From: Nitrospirota bacterium
Lineage (GTDB): Bacteria > Nitrospinota_A > UBA7883
NCBI GenBank assembly: GCA_011052055.1
Contig: DRJW01000385.1
Location: forward strand, 1-22,773
Direction of reading: 5' to 3'
DNA: 22,773 nucleotides
The position numbers and the translations under genes are program-made. Under the pieces are notes generated by a model. The model did no database searches. It was not told the origin of the DNA and saw only the letters and a list, made by a program, of their open reading frames with translations. The first letter of the stretch is position 1, and the number at the start of each line of letters is the position of its first letter. This document shows positions 15,071-22,660 of this stretch, in pieces.

Positions 15071-15924
15071 TGGTTGAAAAAGCGGCGGACAAAGGACATG
15101 TTGTCTTAAACAATGTGAGTAAATGTTTTTTTGAAGATGAAAAAAAGATTCTCTGTCTGGATCAACTGTCGATAGAAATTCCTCCAGGGCAATTGACGGT
15201 GCTGATGGGCCCCTCCGGATGTGGGAAAACTTCGATGATAAACCTTATCGCCGGTTATGAAACCCCCGACACAGGCTCCATTACAATCGACGGCGAGAAA
15301 ATTACAGAGCCTGGGCATGACAGGCTGGTTGTTTTTCAGGAAACCGCCCTGTTTCCATGGATGACTGTCTTTAATAACGTCGCTTTCGGCCCTAAAGCCA
15401 AAGGCCTTGCTGAAAAAGATATTAAAGAAAAAACGGAGTCGATACTAGAAACGGTGGGGTTGCAGGATTTTCAGGATAAATACCCGACCCAGCTGTCGGG
15501 CGGTATGCAAAGAAGGGCTGAGCTTGCCCGCGCCCTGGTAAACGAGCCCAGCGTCATGATCCTCGATGAGCCGTTTCGGGGGCTCGACGCGATGACTCGC
15601 GAGCTGATGCAGGAGTTTTACCTGAAGCTTTTTGATGAGACAAAGATAACAACCTTGTTCGTAACGCACGAGCTTGAAGAGGCTATTTTCATGGCGGACA
15701 CGGTTATTATTCTTACTTATAAGCCAGGCAGGGTGAGGAAGGTTGTTAAAGTGCCTCTTGAGCGGCCACGGCATTTCAGCGTATCAGCCTCCAAAGAATA
15801 TATGGATATTTTTAACGATACTATTGAAATCCTTTTTGAAGAGGCCAAAAAAGCTTTCGACCATGACGACGCTTCTTCGCTCGATATTATTCAAAGTTTA
15901 AAAAGAAACAGTGACGACAGCTAA
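15070..15924 (+). CDS. NitT/TauT-type ABC transporter ATPase, second copy
   Basis: A 284-aa ATP-binding subunit. Walker A GPSGCGKTS, Q-loop VVFQETALFPW, canonical signature LSGGMQRR, Walker B VMILDEPF, D-loop RGLDA and switch histidine VTHELEEA are all intact. The ATG at 15070 overlaps the permease stop (TAATG) and has GGAGAAGGAAG just upstream; an in-frame ATG at 15052 lacks a ribosome site. This is the last gene of the transporter operon; the OsmC-family gene starts 103 bp later. It pairs with either the second permease alone or with the first ATPase. Confidence 0.93.
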   Translation: MVEKAADKGHVVLNNVSKCFFEDEKKILCLDQLSIEIPPGQLTVLMGPSGCGKTSMINLIAGYETPDTGSITIDGEKITEPGHDRLVVFQETALFPWMTVFNNVAFGPKAKGLAEKDIKEKTESILETVGLQDFQDKYPTQLSGGMQRRAELARALVNEPSVMILDEPFRGLDAMTRELMQEFYLKLFDETKITTLFVTHELEEAIFMADTVIILTYKPGRVRKVVKVPLERPRHFSVSASKEYMDIFNDTIEILFEEAKKAFDHDDASSLDIIQSLKRNSDDS

Positions 15925-15939
15925 TAAAATAGCGGGACG

Positions 15940-15956
15940 CAGGCTTGGGTAGCCTG
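15940..15956 (+). terminator. Small hairpin after the ABC operon
   Basis: CAGGCT / AGCCTG form a perfect 6-bp stem with a TGGGT loop, 16 bp after the last ABC gene. There is no T-run after it (ACTAAGG), so it is at best a weak terminator or a 3'-end stabilising hairpin, and readthrough into the OsmC-family gene is possible. Confidence 0.3.
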
Positions 15957-16027
15957 ACTAAGGAATATAACAGGCGGCCAGATTTTCAAGAAGCGCCGCA
16001 AATCAGACATCTTTGGAGGATAATCAT

Positions 16028-16540
16028 ATGCTAAACGGACTTGATACAAAAGTGATCGCCGACGCGGTTGAAGCGATTAAAGCGGCTCCTAACATGGGCG
16101 GAAAAACGGTAAAGTCCCGGTCGGTCTGGAAGGGTGGTTACCAAGTTGAAACTACTGTAAATGATTTCAAAATAGTTGTGGACGAGCCTTGCGTGTTGGG
16201 AGGAACAAACATTGCGGCGACTCCGACCGCCTACCTGCTTGGGGCGTTCGGCGCTTGCTACAGCATTATTTTTGTTTTTCTCGCCACGATGAAAGGCATT
16301 GAAATTGAGGAGTTATCTCTGGAAGTCGAGGCGAATCTCGATATTCCCGGATTTCTCGCCGTAATAGACGATCTGAAAACTGACAAAGTCCCTGGCTTTA
16401 CCGGGATAAAGACAAAAGTAATTGTTAAAAGCAAAGCCTCCAAAGACGAACTGGAGAAAATCAGCGCGAGAGCCTCCGATTTTTCGCCTGTGGGCCAGTC
16501 TCTGATCCGCCCGGTTGTTGTGGCGATGGAAATAGATTGA
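16028..16540 (+). CDS. OsmC-family protein
   Basis: A 170-aa cytosolic protein of the OsmC/Ohr superfamily, thiol-dependent peroxidase-like proteins. It has SVWKGGYQVETTV, a CVLGGTNIAATPTAYLLGAFGAC segment with Cys77 at the active-site position and a later ASDFSPVGQSLIRP. In peroxidase members the second cysteine lies near this last segment (often CPV); here it is SPV, so a resolving cysteine is missing and a true Ohr reaction is unlikely. Cys55 is an extra thiol in EPCVLGG. The ATG at 16028 has GGAGG eight bases upstream; an upstream TTG is less likely. It follows the ABC operon and may handle reactive sulfur species. Confidence 0.87.
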   Translation: MLNGLDTKVIADAVEAIKAAPNMGGKTVKSRSVWKGGYQVETTVNDFKIVVDEPCVLGGTNIAATPTAYLLGAFGACYSIIFVFLATMKGIEIEELSLEVEANLDIPGFLAVIDDLKTDKVPGFTGIKTKVIVKSKASKDELEKISARASDFSPVGQSLIRPVVVAMEID

Positions 16541-16713
16541 GAAGTAGTTTCAAAATTATAAATTCAAAGACTGTTATCCCGAAGGTGGACAGGCCGCTAT
16601 TCGCGTAGACCAGTTTATACAGCTCCTGCTCGATCTGGTTGTATGAAATACCGTCCGGCTAATTGGCGCTAAAGCTGATTCGCGCAAGTTATAATCAGTC
16701 TGGCCGATAAATT

Positions 16714-17445
16714 ATGGAGATGATCTTTACAGGAGCGGTTATTTTCATCGGCTCACTGCTACAAGGAGTGTTCGGATTCGCTTTCGTGCTCTTTGCGACG
16801 CCGATACTGTCTTTGTACCTGCCTATAAAAACGGTCGCTCCTTTGCTCGCTCTTTTCCTTCCGCTTCTGACAGGAGTCCTTGCCGTTAATCTGAGGTCAA
16901 ATTTCGTTCTGGCCAACTCCATTCCATTGTTGGTTGGAGCGATCTTCGGCGCCCCGCTGGGCATTTTTCTGCTTGGCTCTTTCGACGATGGGCTGGTGAA
17001 ACTGGCCCTGGGCCTGTTCCTGGTCGTCTACTCAACCTACTCGCTTTACACCAGCAAGGTAATGATGACCTTCCCTTTCTGGTCATCCGGGATTTTCGGA
17101 GCTTTGGGTGGTTTGCTGGGAGGCGTTTTCAACACGTCGGCTCCGCCGGTCGCGCTCTACGTCGCAAGTCACGATTGGCCGTCACAGCAAAAAAGGGCGG
17201 TTCTAAACGTGTTTGTTCTTACCACCAGTATTGTTGTGCTCTGTTTTCATATGATCAGCGAAAACTTCACCTACGACATTATGGTCACCTTCGGATACCT
17301 GCTTCCCGCCATGCTGGGAGGAATGATTACCGGCAGATGGCTGTCGAAAACCGTAAACGAAGAAAAATACAGCAAAGGTTTATACATTTTCCTGCTGATT
17401 ATCGGGTTTGAGCTTATCAGACACCAGCTAAACTACTTTGTGTAG
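16714..17445 (+). CDS. TauE/SafE-family membrane transporter
   Basis: A 243-aa protein with about seven hydrophobic segments. The start ITFTGAVIFIGSLLQGVFGFAFVLFATPIL-like pattern (Q-G-x-x-G-F) and the second internal repeat at FGALGGLLGGVFNTSAPPVALYVAS are hallmarks of TauE/SafE (sulfite exporter) permeases. The family exports sulfite, sulfoacetate or related small anions, or takes up organic sulfur anions. The first ATG (16714) has no clear ribosome site; ATG 16720 is an alternative. Its location after a NitT/TauT transporter fits release of a sulfur anion left from sulfonate use, though the direction and ligand are inference. Confidence 0.9.
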   Translation: MEMIFTGAVIFIGSLLQGVFGFAFVLFATPILSLYLPIKTVAPLLALFLPLLTGVLAVNLRSNFVLANSIPLLVGAIFGAPLGIFLLGSFDDGLVKLALGLFLVVYSTYSLYTSKVMMTFPFWSSGIFGALGGLLGGVFNTSAPPVALYVASHDWPSQQKRAVLNVFVLTTSIVVLCFHMISENFTYDIMVTFGYLLPAMLGGMITGRWLSKTVNEEKYSKGLYIFLLIIGFELIRHQLNYFV

Positions 17446-17458
17446 ATAAAAGCTTTGC

Positions 17459-17488
17459 ATGCCCCATAACTTTTAATTTACAGGGCAT
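17459..17488 (+). terminator. Weak hairpin after TauE/SafE gene
   Basis: ATGCCC (17459-17464) pairs with GGGCAT (17483-17488), with an inner TAA/TTA pairing around an AT-rich loop. It lies about 14 bp past the TauE/SafE stop codon, with no clear T-run after it. Possible terminator in a convergent gene pair. Confidence 0.3.
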
Positions 17489-17490
17489 AC

Positions 17491-17565
17491 ATGGCGGACT
17501 TAAAGAAAATATATCAGTCGCTGACGGTAGAGGACGCCAGAGCCTGTAAATCACAACGCTTCTAG
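17491..17565 (+). pseudogene. Possible IS256-type (mutator) transposase remnant
   Basis: A 24-codon frame reads MADLKKIYQSLTVEDA and then loses similarity before a TAG. DLKxIYxAxTxEEA is a recognisable segment of IS256/mutator transposases. The surviving piece is only about 50-60 bp and its end overlaps the stop region of the DUF302 gene. No inverted repeats or further transposase segments were seen. Recognised from memory of the motif, so tentative. Confidence 0.35.
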
Positions 17566-17943
17566 CGCTTTTTCCAGGCGTTGGCGCACGTCGCCGGCCA
17601 GGGTTTCAATTCCTGGCGCGTCCACCATGCCCAAAACCGCGTTCGGATCCATGATCTCAACGAAGACTTTACCATCGCCATCCTGGCGCACAACCACGTT
17701 GCAGGGCAACAGCACACCTATCGACGGCTCAACTTCCAGAGCTTTGCTGGCGATGGGAGGATTGCAGGCCCCCAGGATCATGTAGGGAGGCATATCTTTA
17801 TCCAGCTTTTTCTTAAGTGTGGCGGCGACATCTATTTCTGTCAATATTCCAAAACCCTGTGGTTTTAACGCTTCTCTCATCTTCGCGACCGCCTCGTCGA
17901 AGCCGAGCTCAACCTCTTTTCCAAAACTGTATTTGTTGTTCAT
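17551..17943 (-). CDS. DUF302-family protein
   Basis: A 130-aa DUF302 domain protein: SFGKEVELGFDEAVAKMREAL, then the hallmark GACNPPIASKALE and IGVLLPCNVVV with cysteines at 60 and 81. The structure-known family has a thiosulfate/sulfur-related distribution but no settled biochemical role. No signal peptide, so cytoplasmic. The ATG at 17943 has GAGGGAGA seven bases upstream; an in-frame start at 17964 is possible but unsupported. It is convergent to the TauE/SafE gene and divergent from the cytidylate-kinase-like gene. Confidence 0.9.
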   Translation of the reverse strand: MNNKYSFGKEVELGFDEAVAKMREALKPQGFGILTEIDVAATLKKKLDKDMPPYMILGACNPPIASKALEVEPSIGVLLPCNVVVRQDGDGKVFVEIMDPNAVLGMVDAPGIETLAGDVRQRLEKALEAL

Positions 17944-18048
17944 TCGAGCGTCTCCCTCTAACATTGGTTCATATCATTATTGCGAACACAGATATTTACT
18001 CCGCCTATTAAATTTTGATTTTAAGCTGTATGTAATATATTATGCGCC

Positions 18049-18077
18049 TTGTTAAAAATAGTAAATAAAACTATATT
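18049..18077 (+). promoter_or_regulatory. Candidate sigma-70 promoter of the cytidylate-kinase-like gene
   Basis: TTGTTA, a 17-bp spacer and TATATT (18072-18077) match -35/-10 elements in an AT-rich stretch. Transcription would begin near 18084, about 18 bp before the start codon at 18102. Confidence 0.45.
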
Positions 18078-18101
18078 ATAAGTGGCAAAGGTACAAAGCT
18101 T

Positions 18102-18833
18102 ATGGCAGACCGGTTTGTGAAAAAAACCACTCTTGATCTCAGTTTTTACCGCGACTGGATTGCGAGAAGGGAAAAGGCCCTTGAGAAAGACAGGGTAAAA
18201 CCTACCTTTTTTGTAACCATCTCCCGCGAGTTCGGTTGTGAAGGTTATGATCTGGCCACCGCCCTGGTGGAAAAAATAAATAAAAAAGCCAGATCGCCCT
18301 GGCCTCTTTTTACCCGCAATATGATTGATGAGATGATAGCCAAGGGCGATATCTTACCGGATATGGTCAAAAACATCTCTGAAAAGCGATGGTCTTTTAA
18401 AGACTGGTTTATCGACGCCCTGGTTCCTGATTATCTTCAGTCGAACTCTTCGCGTGTATACGAGGGGACGCGCAACCTGATCTTCAATTTCATCGCAAAG
18501 GGAAACTGCGTTATCCTCGGCTCCGGGTCGCAGGTTATCGCTTCAGGGCTCGATCCCGGAAAATTCAGAGGTGTTCATATCAGGCTTACAGCCCCTTACG
18601 ATTGGAGGCTGGCCAGAATTGAGCGGATTAGCAAATGCTCGCATGGCGAAGCTGAAAAAACCATTAAAGAAAGGCAGGGATTGCGGGATAACTTCATATC
18701 CGATTTTACCGGCATGGACGCGGCCGATCTGTCCCTCTACGATATTGTCTTCAATAACGCCAAAAACACGCCCGGCCACATGGCCGATATGATAGTGGAG
18801 GATCTCAGGCTCAAAGGCGCTTTTAACGATTAA
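18102..18833 (+). CDS. Cytidylate kinase-like family protein
   Basis: A 243-aa cytosolic protein of the cytidylate-kinase-like (Cytidylate_kin2) family. The N-terminal strand and loop read FFVTISREFGCEGYDLATALVEKIN, a P-loop-like position in which the classic GxxGxGK is replaced by SREFGCEGYD, as is typical in this family. Later landmarks are GNCVILGSGSQVIA, HIRLTAPYDWRLARIERI and TGMDAADLSLYDIVFNN. The nucleotide or other substrate is not known; members are often found in sulfur-metabolising or stress contexts. AAAGGT precedes the start. Its stop codon directly abuts the inverted-repeat element. Confidence 0.88.
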   Translation: MADRFVKKTTLDLSFYRDWIARREKALEKDRVKPTFFVTISREFGCEGYDLATALVEKINKKARSPWPLFTRNMIDEMIAKGDILPDMVKNISEKRWSFKDWFIDALVPDYLQSNSSRVYEGTRNLIFNFIAKGNCVILGSGSQVIASGLDPGKFRGVHIRLTAPYDWRLARIERISKCSHGEAEKTIKERQGLRDNFISDFTGMDAADLSLYDIVFNNAKNTPGHMADMIVEDLRLKGAFND

Positions 18834-19012
18834 AGGGAGGCTCTAATAATTGCTTTCGTAGCGAAAATAAGTGAAACCGTTTCTGGCAAGGCGACGGGGC
18901 AAAATTCCCGCAAACGTATGAATACATACGTTGAGGACAATTTGGTCACGTCAACAAAGCCAGAGGCGATTTCATCAATTTGCAGTAGAAAATGAATTAT
19001 TAGAGGTTCCCT
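18834..19012. mobile_element. MITE-like element with terminal inverted repeats
   Basis: The left end AGGGAGGCTCTAATAATT (18834-18851) is inverted at the right end as AATTATTAGAGGTTCCCT (18995-19012), 16 of 18 matching. Interior arms are also related: GTGAAACCGTTTCTGGC on the left mirrors GCCAGAGGCGATTTCAT on the right, and the centre AACGTATG-AATA-CATACGTT (18913-18932) is a perfect 8-bp hairpin. The whole 179-bp unit can fold into one long imperfect hairpin and contains no transposase. It sits exactly between the stop codons of two convergent genes. It fits a non-autonomous MITE or a large palindromic repeat family; transcripts from either side would end in it. Confidence 0.7.
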
Positions 19013-19026
19013 AAAGGGAGCCTCTA
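19001..19026. terminator. 12-bp inverted-repeat hairpin at the convergent gene ends
   Basis: TAGAGGTTCCCT / AGGGAGCCTCTA form a 12-bp stem (one G-U pair) closing a two-base AA loop. It combines the right end of the MITE-like element with a third copy of the end sequence. The stop codon of the glycosyltransferase (TAG, minus strand) is contained in it, so it may stop transcription from both sides. Confidence 0.55.
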
Positions 19027-19923
19027 AAGCGACGCAAGCTCCTTGGCCGCCTGGCGCCCCTCGGTGAGCCATATTTTCGCTTCGGAGCGTTTCCCCCGCT
19101 TAATAGAGCCGTCCGCTATTATTTTGGTTTTTTGGATGATTTCATTTATAGCCATCCTCGCGCGGTTTTTACTCAGCTTACCCGAATCGACCAGCTTTCT
19201 TAACGAGCGAACCCGATAGCGATCCATGCCCCACACCGATGAGGAGAGTTGGACGGCCCGGCATTTGGCGCCATACTCGTTACGCTTTATAGTAAGTTTT
19301 TCCGGCAAATACCCGATTCGACAAAAAACCATAATTCTCAGCCACATATCGTAATCCTCGCACACCGGCAAAGACTCGTCGAAGAGGCCGGCCGTCCTGA
19401 AAACTTCAGAATGAACAGCCACCGATGAAGGAGATATAAGGCAGGTCGCAAGTGACCGGTTAAAAAGCTGGTCGGCCCCGTCATCGATCGACCCGGTTTT
19501 TAAATGTCTCCTCCCCGGATTCACTCTTCTCCCGCCCCTTTCCCATATTTCATCGGTATGCAAAACCTGGAGGGATGGATCGTCTATTATCGCCTCATGC
19601 TGGCGCTCAAGTTTGTCCGGAGTCCACAGGTCGTCGCTATCCAAAAACGCGATCCACGCCGCCTTTGCCGCCGCTATACCTGCGTTCCTGGCGGAGCTTA
19701 CCCCTTTATTGGCCTGCCTTATAATCCGGGCCCGATCCCCATACTGCTCTTCGATGATCCGGGCCGAATCATCGGTAGAGCCGTCATCGACGACAATCAG
19801 CTCGAATGATTCGAATGTCTGGGCAAGAACGGAATCTATCGCATCGCCAACCAGCGGCCAGCGGTTAAACGTGGGGATGACAACGCTGAAAAAGGGGGGC
19901 TCCCGTTTTTTTGAAATCGTCAC
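19024..19923 (-). CDS. Family 2 glycosyltransferase
   Basis: A GT-A fold glycosyltransferase: FFSVVIPTFNRWPLVGDAID opens the nucleotide-sugar site, with VVDDGSTDDS, the metal-binding FLDSDDLW near residue 100 and the C-terminal acceptor region CEDYDMWLRI. It would transfer a sugar for surface polysaccharide or lipid glycan assembly at the cytoplasmic membrane face. A GTG at 19923 is preferred because it overlaps the upstream gene's TGA by four bases (GTGA coupling), giving 299 aa; an ATG at 19962 would extend 43 bp into the upstream gene without a ribosome site. Acceptor and sugar cannot be deduced. Confidence 0.9.
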   Translation of the reverse strand: MTISKKREPPFFSVVIPTFNRWPLVGDAIDSVLAQTFESFELIVVDDGSTDDSARIIEEQYGDRARIIRQANKGVSSARNAGIAAAKAAWIAFLDSDDLWTPDKLERQHEAIIDDPSLQVLHTDEIWERGGRRVNPGRRHLKTGSIDDGADQLFNRSLATCLISPSSVAVHSEVFRTAGLFDESLPVCEDYDMWLRIMVFCRIGYLPEKLTIKRNEYGAKCRAVQLSSSVWGMDRYRVRSLRKLVDSGKLSKNRARMAINEIIQKTKIIADGSIKRGKRSEAKIWLTEGRQAAKELASL

Positions 19924-20519
19924 CTGGATTTCATCCCAAGTTTGCTTAGGGCAAGCTTCCATGGAAAAAAGGCGGGCGTCTTTTTCCGGTACTCTTTGTA
20001 CGCCTCGCCAAATTTTAATTCAAGTTTGCGCTCTTCGAGCCACGTTCCGATTATCAGGTAAAAGGTCAGGACCGCGCTCGATATTATGGCGGTGTCTGTA
20101 AGAGGCCTCGTCCAGATCAATACATACGCCATCGCGTATATCGGATGGCGCGCGATCGAAAGCGGCCCTGAAGTCACAAGTTTTTCTGGTTGGGCGGTCA
20201 TTTTAATCCCTGAGAAATCTTTCAGATCGTAAATGCTTATCGCCCATACGAGCAGAGCTAAAGCTCCCCAGGAAATTATGGCCCGAACCGTGTTGAACCT
20301 TCCCCAGTCAACCGCAAGCCCGGTGGATAAAGACTTTTCAATCATCATAGGCGGGATAATCGAGACGACGGCGAAGATATTGTAGCCGAGCCGATACCAC
20401 CTCGCCTGCGCGCCCATCATGCGCTTGACCCGCTCCGCCACACCCAGGGCGGCCAGCAGGCTGTGAAAAAAACACCAGATAGCCCATACGATTAAAACGG
20501 CGGCCTGGTCCAGACTCAT
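19920..20519 (-). CDS. Isoprenylcysteine carboxyl methyltransferase-like integral membrane protein (ICMT/NnrU-like)
   Basis: A 199-aa protein with four to five TM helices. The C-terminal signature is LVTSGPLSIARHPIYAMAYV, followed by WLEERKLELKFGEAYKEYRKKTPAFFPW, typical of the ICMT/PEMT/NnrU methyltransferase-like superfamily (RHPxY, then E-E...Y..Y). Such proteins methylate lipids or terminal cysteines, or in NnrU-like members have no known reaction. It follows the phasin-like gene by 22 bp and overlaps the glycosyltransferase start. No strong ribosome site is visible before the ATG. The substrate is unknown. Confidence 0.85.
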   Translation of the reverse strand: MSLDQAAVLIVWAIWCFFHSLLAALGVAERVKRMMGAQARWYRLGYNIFAVVSIIPPMMIEKSLSTGLAVDWGRFNTVRAIISWGALALLVWAISIYDLKDFSGIKMTAQPEKLVTSGPLSIARHPIYAMAYVLIWTRPLTDTAIISSAVLTFYLIIGTWLEERKLELKFGEAYKEYRKKTPAFFPWKLALSKLGMKSR

Positions 20520-20541
20520 TTTGCGTAAAAGGTGGCGCGTC

Positions 20542-20841
20542 TTATTTTGATTTCAGCTTCATCTCAAGCTCGGCCACTTTCTGGCGAAGCTCCTCAACTT
20601 CCGATTTGCGGGCGAGACCCGACGTATCGAGCGCTTTTTGCACGGCGTTATCGACTAAATCGTTCAGTTTATTTTTATACTCGTCCTGGGATTCGCCGAT
20701 TTCATCACAAAGCCGCTCCCCCTCCTCTTTGCTCACCCTTCCCATTTCGATAAGCTCGTCGGTAAATTTTCTGATGTTTTCCCTTGAAAGCCAGACGGCC
20801 CCCATGCCTATTTTAGCGGCGTCTCTTAAAGTGTTGAACAT
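20542..20841 (-). CDS. Phasin-like coiled-coil protein
   Basis: A 99-aa helical protein with a hydrophobic N-terminal helix GMGAVWLSRENIRKFTDELIEMGR and a C-terminal coiled coil ARKSEVEELRQKVAELEMKLKSK. It matches the phasin-like/PhaF-type small proteins often found beside UbiB kinases, which may help the kinase or bind lipid surfaces. GGAGAGGAAACC precedes the ATG. The UbiB gene ends 23 bp upstream, so the two are co-transcribed. Confidence 0.8.
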   Translation of the reverse strand: MFNTLRDAAKIGMGAVWLSRENIRKFTDELIEMGRVSKEEGERLCDEIGESQDEYKNKLNDLVDNAVQKALDTSGLARKSEVEELRQKVAELEMKLKSK

Positions 20842-20864
20842 GGTTTCCTCTCCGCGTTAAAAAA

Positions 20865-22520
20865 TCATTCCAGTTTCCCTGATATCATAATCGCCCATAA
20901 AATCCTCAGGCCCATAAGCACCGAAACAACATATCCTATGACCCCCAGAATTGAATAGCCGAAAACCAACGGCGGCGTCTTAAAGCTTAGTATCATCGAA
21001 GAGCCGATAAACAAGGCGGCCGTGATGATCCCGAAGACCAGTTTATTGGCGGAATGCTCCAGCCCCCGGTGCTCCATATGGATTTCCAGGGCGCCGGCGC
21101 GGAATCTTTCGATGATGTCGGCCAGCGCGGGCGGCACGGTTTCCGCGAAATTGGAAATCTCCTCATAGAACCTGTTGAGCCTGGCCATCCTGCGGGTCAG
21201 CGAAAAACCGACAAGGTTCATCTGCTCCTGATATGGCCCCAGCAGTGAAAGCAGGTCGAATTTCGGGGAAAGAATGCGCCCTGTTCCTTCAAGAGTAACA
21301 AGGGTTTTTATCAGCATCATTATCTCCGCCGGAAGCATAATGTGATGCCGGTGAATTATCGACACCAGCTCGTTTAACGCCTCAAACAGCTTTATTTTGG
21401 CTATCGGCAAAGAGCCGTAATAAGAGATAAAGTCGGTGATATCTATTCCGAGGCCGGTCTCGTCGAGATCCACCGAAACCGACCCGGCGCGGATAATGAT
21501 TTTCGCCAGCCTGTCGGAGTCTCTTGCCAGCGCCGCCATCGCAAGATCCTCTATATGCTCGCGCATTTTGCGTGAAAGCCGCCCCATCATGCCGAAATCG
21601 AGCAGTCCTATCTTTCCGCCTTCGCACACCATAAGGTTGCCGGGATGAGGATCGGCGTGATAGTAGCCGTTGATAAAAATCATTTTCAGAAAAAGATTGG
21701 CCCCCTTGATAGCTAGATCCTGCTTGTCCAGTCCGGCTGTGGCGTCATCCGGAATCTGGTTAAAAGGCACGCCTTCTAGCCATTCCATCACAAGGACGCG
21801 CGACGTCGTATACTCTTCGTAGACGGCGGGAATTATTGTCGTGTCGTCATCCGCGAAATCCTCGAACAGGTTTAATATATGGCGCGCTTCCCTGTCGAAG
21901 TTCATCTCTCTTCTTATGGTTCTGGCAAACTGCCCGACCGTATTTTTCGGCCTGTATAAACGGGCCTCTTCGACATATTTTTCAAGAAGAGTGGCAAGAT
22001 CGGTAAGAATGTCTATATCGGTGTTTACTATTTTCTCGATATCCTTATGCCGCACCTTCACGGCCACTTTCTCCCCGGTTTTGAGCCATCCCTGGTGAAC
22101 CTGGCCTATCGAAGCGGACGCCACCGGCTCTTTTTCAAGCTTGTCGAACACGTCCGCCACCTGTTTGCCAAGCTCCTTCTCCAGTATCTTCTCCACATCC
22201 TCCCACGCATCGGGATCGACGTTAGATTGCAGTTTTTTTAATTCGTTGGAAAGAGAGACGCCGACAACATCGGGACGCACCGAGAGTATCTGGCCGAACT
22301 TGATGAATGTGGGGCCAAGCTCCATTAAGGCCCGGCGAATTCTCTCGTCGGTGGACAGGGCGAGAAACTCTTTCGGCGTTTTTCGCGCTATAATTTCCTT
22401 TATAAAATCAAGGTCGATCCTGGTCGCCCAGTCGGCGAGCCCGTACCTGACCAGCACGGTGAATATCTCCCTGTAACGGGCAAGGTATCTGGACGCGCGC
22501 CTTATCCTGCTAAAATCCAT
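20865..22520 (-). CDS. ubiB: UbiB/ABC1/AarF family atypical kinase (ubiquinone biosynthesis)
   Basis: A 551-aa protein of the ABC1/UbiB family, acting in quinone biosynthesis or lipid homeostasis at the inner membrane. Hallmarks are the KxGQ motif (GPTFIKFGQILSVRPD, 69-84), the Ala-rich loop ASASIGQVHQ (134-143) in place of a P-loop, VAVKV with Lys155, EMNFDREA, HADPHPGN and LLDFGMMGRL. Two C-terminal TM helices (VFGIITAALFIGSSM and LGVIGYVVSVLMGLRI) anchor it. Length is typical. The ribosome site before the ATG is weak. It leads a minus-strand group that includes a phasin-like gene; a clear assignment to ubiquinone rather than another quinone cannot be made from this alone. Confidence 0.92.
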   Translation of the reverse strand: MDFSRIRRASRYLARYREIFTVLVRYGLADWATRIDLDFIKEIIARKTPKEFLALSTDERIRRALMELGPTFIKFGQILSVRPDVVGVSLSNELKKLQSNVDPDAWEDVEKILEKELGKQVADVFDKLEKEPVASASIGQVHQGWLKTGEKVAVKVRHKDIEKIVNTDIDILTDLATLLEKYVEEARLYRPKNTVGQFARTIRREMNFDREARHILNLFEDFADDDTTIIPAVYEEYTTSRVLVMEWLEGVPFNQIPDDATAGLDKQDLAIKGANLFLKMIFINGYYHADPHPGNLMVCEGGKIGLLDFGMMGRLSRKMREHIEDLAMAALARDSDRLAKIIIRAGSVSVDLDETGLGIDITDFISYYGSLPIAKIKLFEALNELVSIIHRHHIMLPAEIMMLIKTLVTLEGTGRILSPKFDLLSLLGPYQEQMNLVGFSLTRRMARLNRFYEEISNFAETVPPALADIIERFRAGALEIHMEHRGLEHSANKLVFGIITAALFIGSSMILSFKTPPLVFGYSILGVIGYVVSVLMGLRILWAIMISGKLE

Positions 22521-22660
22521 ACTGTACCGGCTTAATATTCTCTTTTACACAAGTTTACACTATTAGCGCCTCGATTCGCCGGGATAAGGCCTCCAAAGCC
22601 TTAAAATCCCACCGGTTCCAGTATAACGTTTTTATCAGTGGCCTCTAAAACTCCATCATA

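Noticed and set aside
16560..16665. Minus-strand fragment reading GISYNQIEQELYKLVYANSG
   Set aside because: It has no start codon, is preceded by an in-frame TAG and shows no family I recognise.
16663..16680. Sigma-54-like TTGGCGC-N5-CTGAT before the TauE/SafE gene
   Set aside because: Both boxes are weak, including the missing -12 GC.
18830..19072. 80-codon minus-strand frame across the inverted-repeat element
   Set aside because: It is the translation of the repeat element itself and overlaps the glycosyltransferase end; nothing supports a protein.
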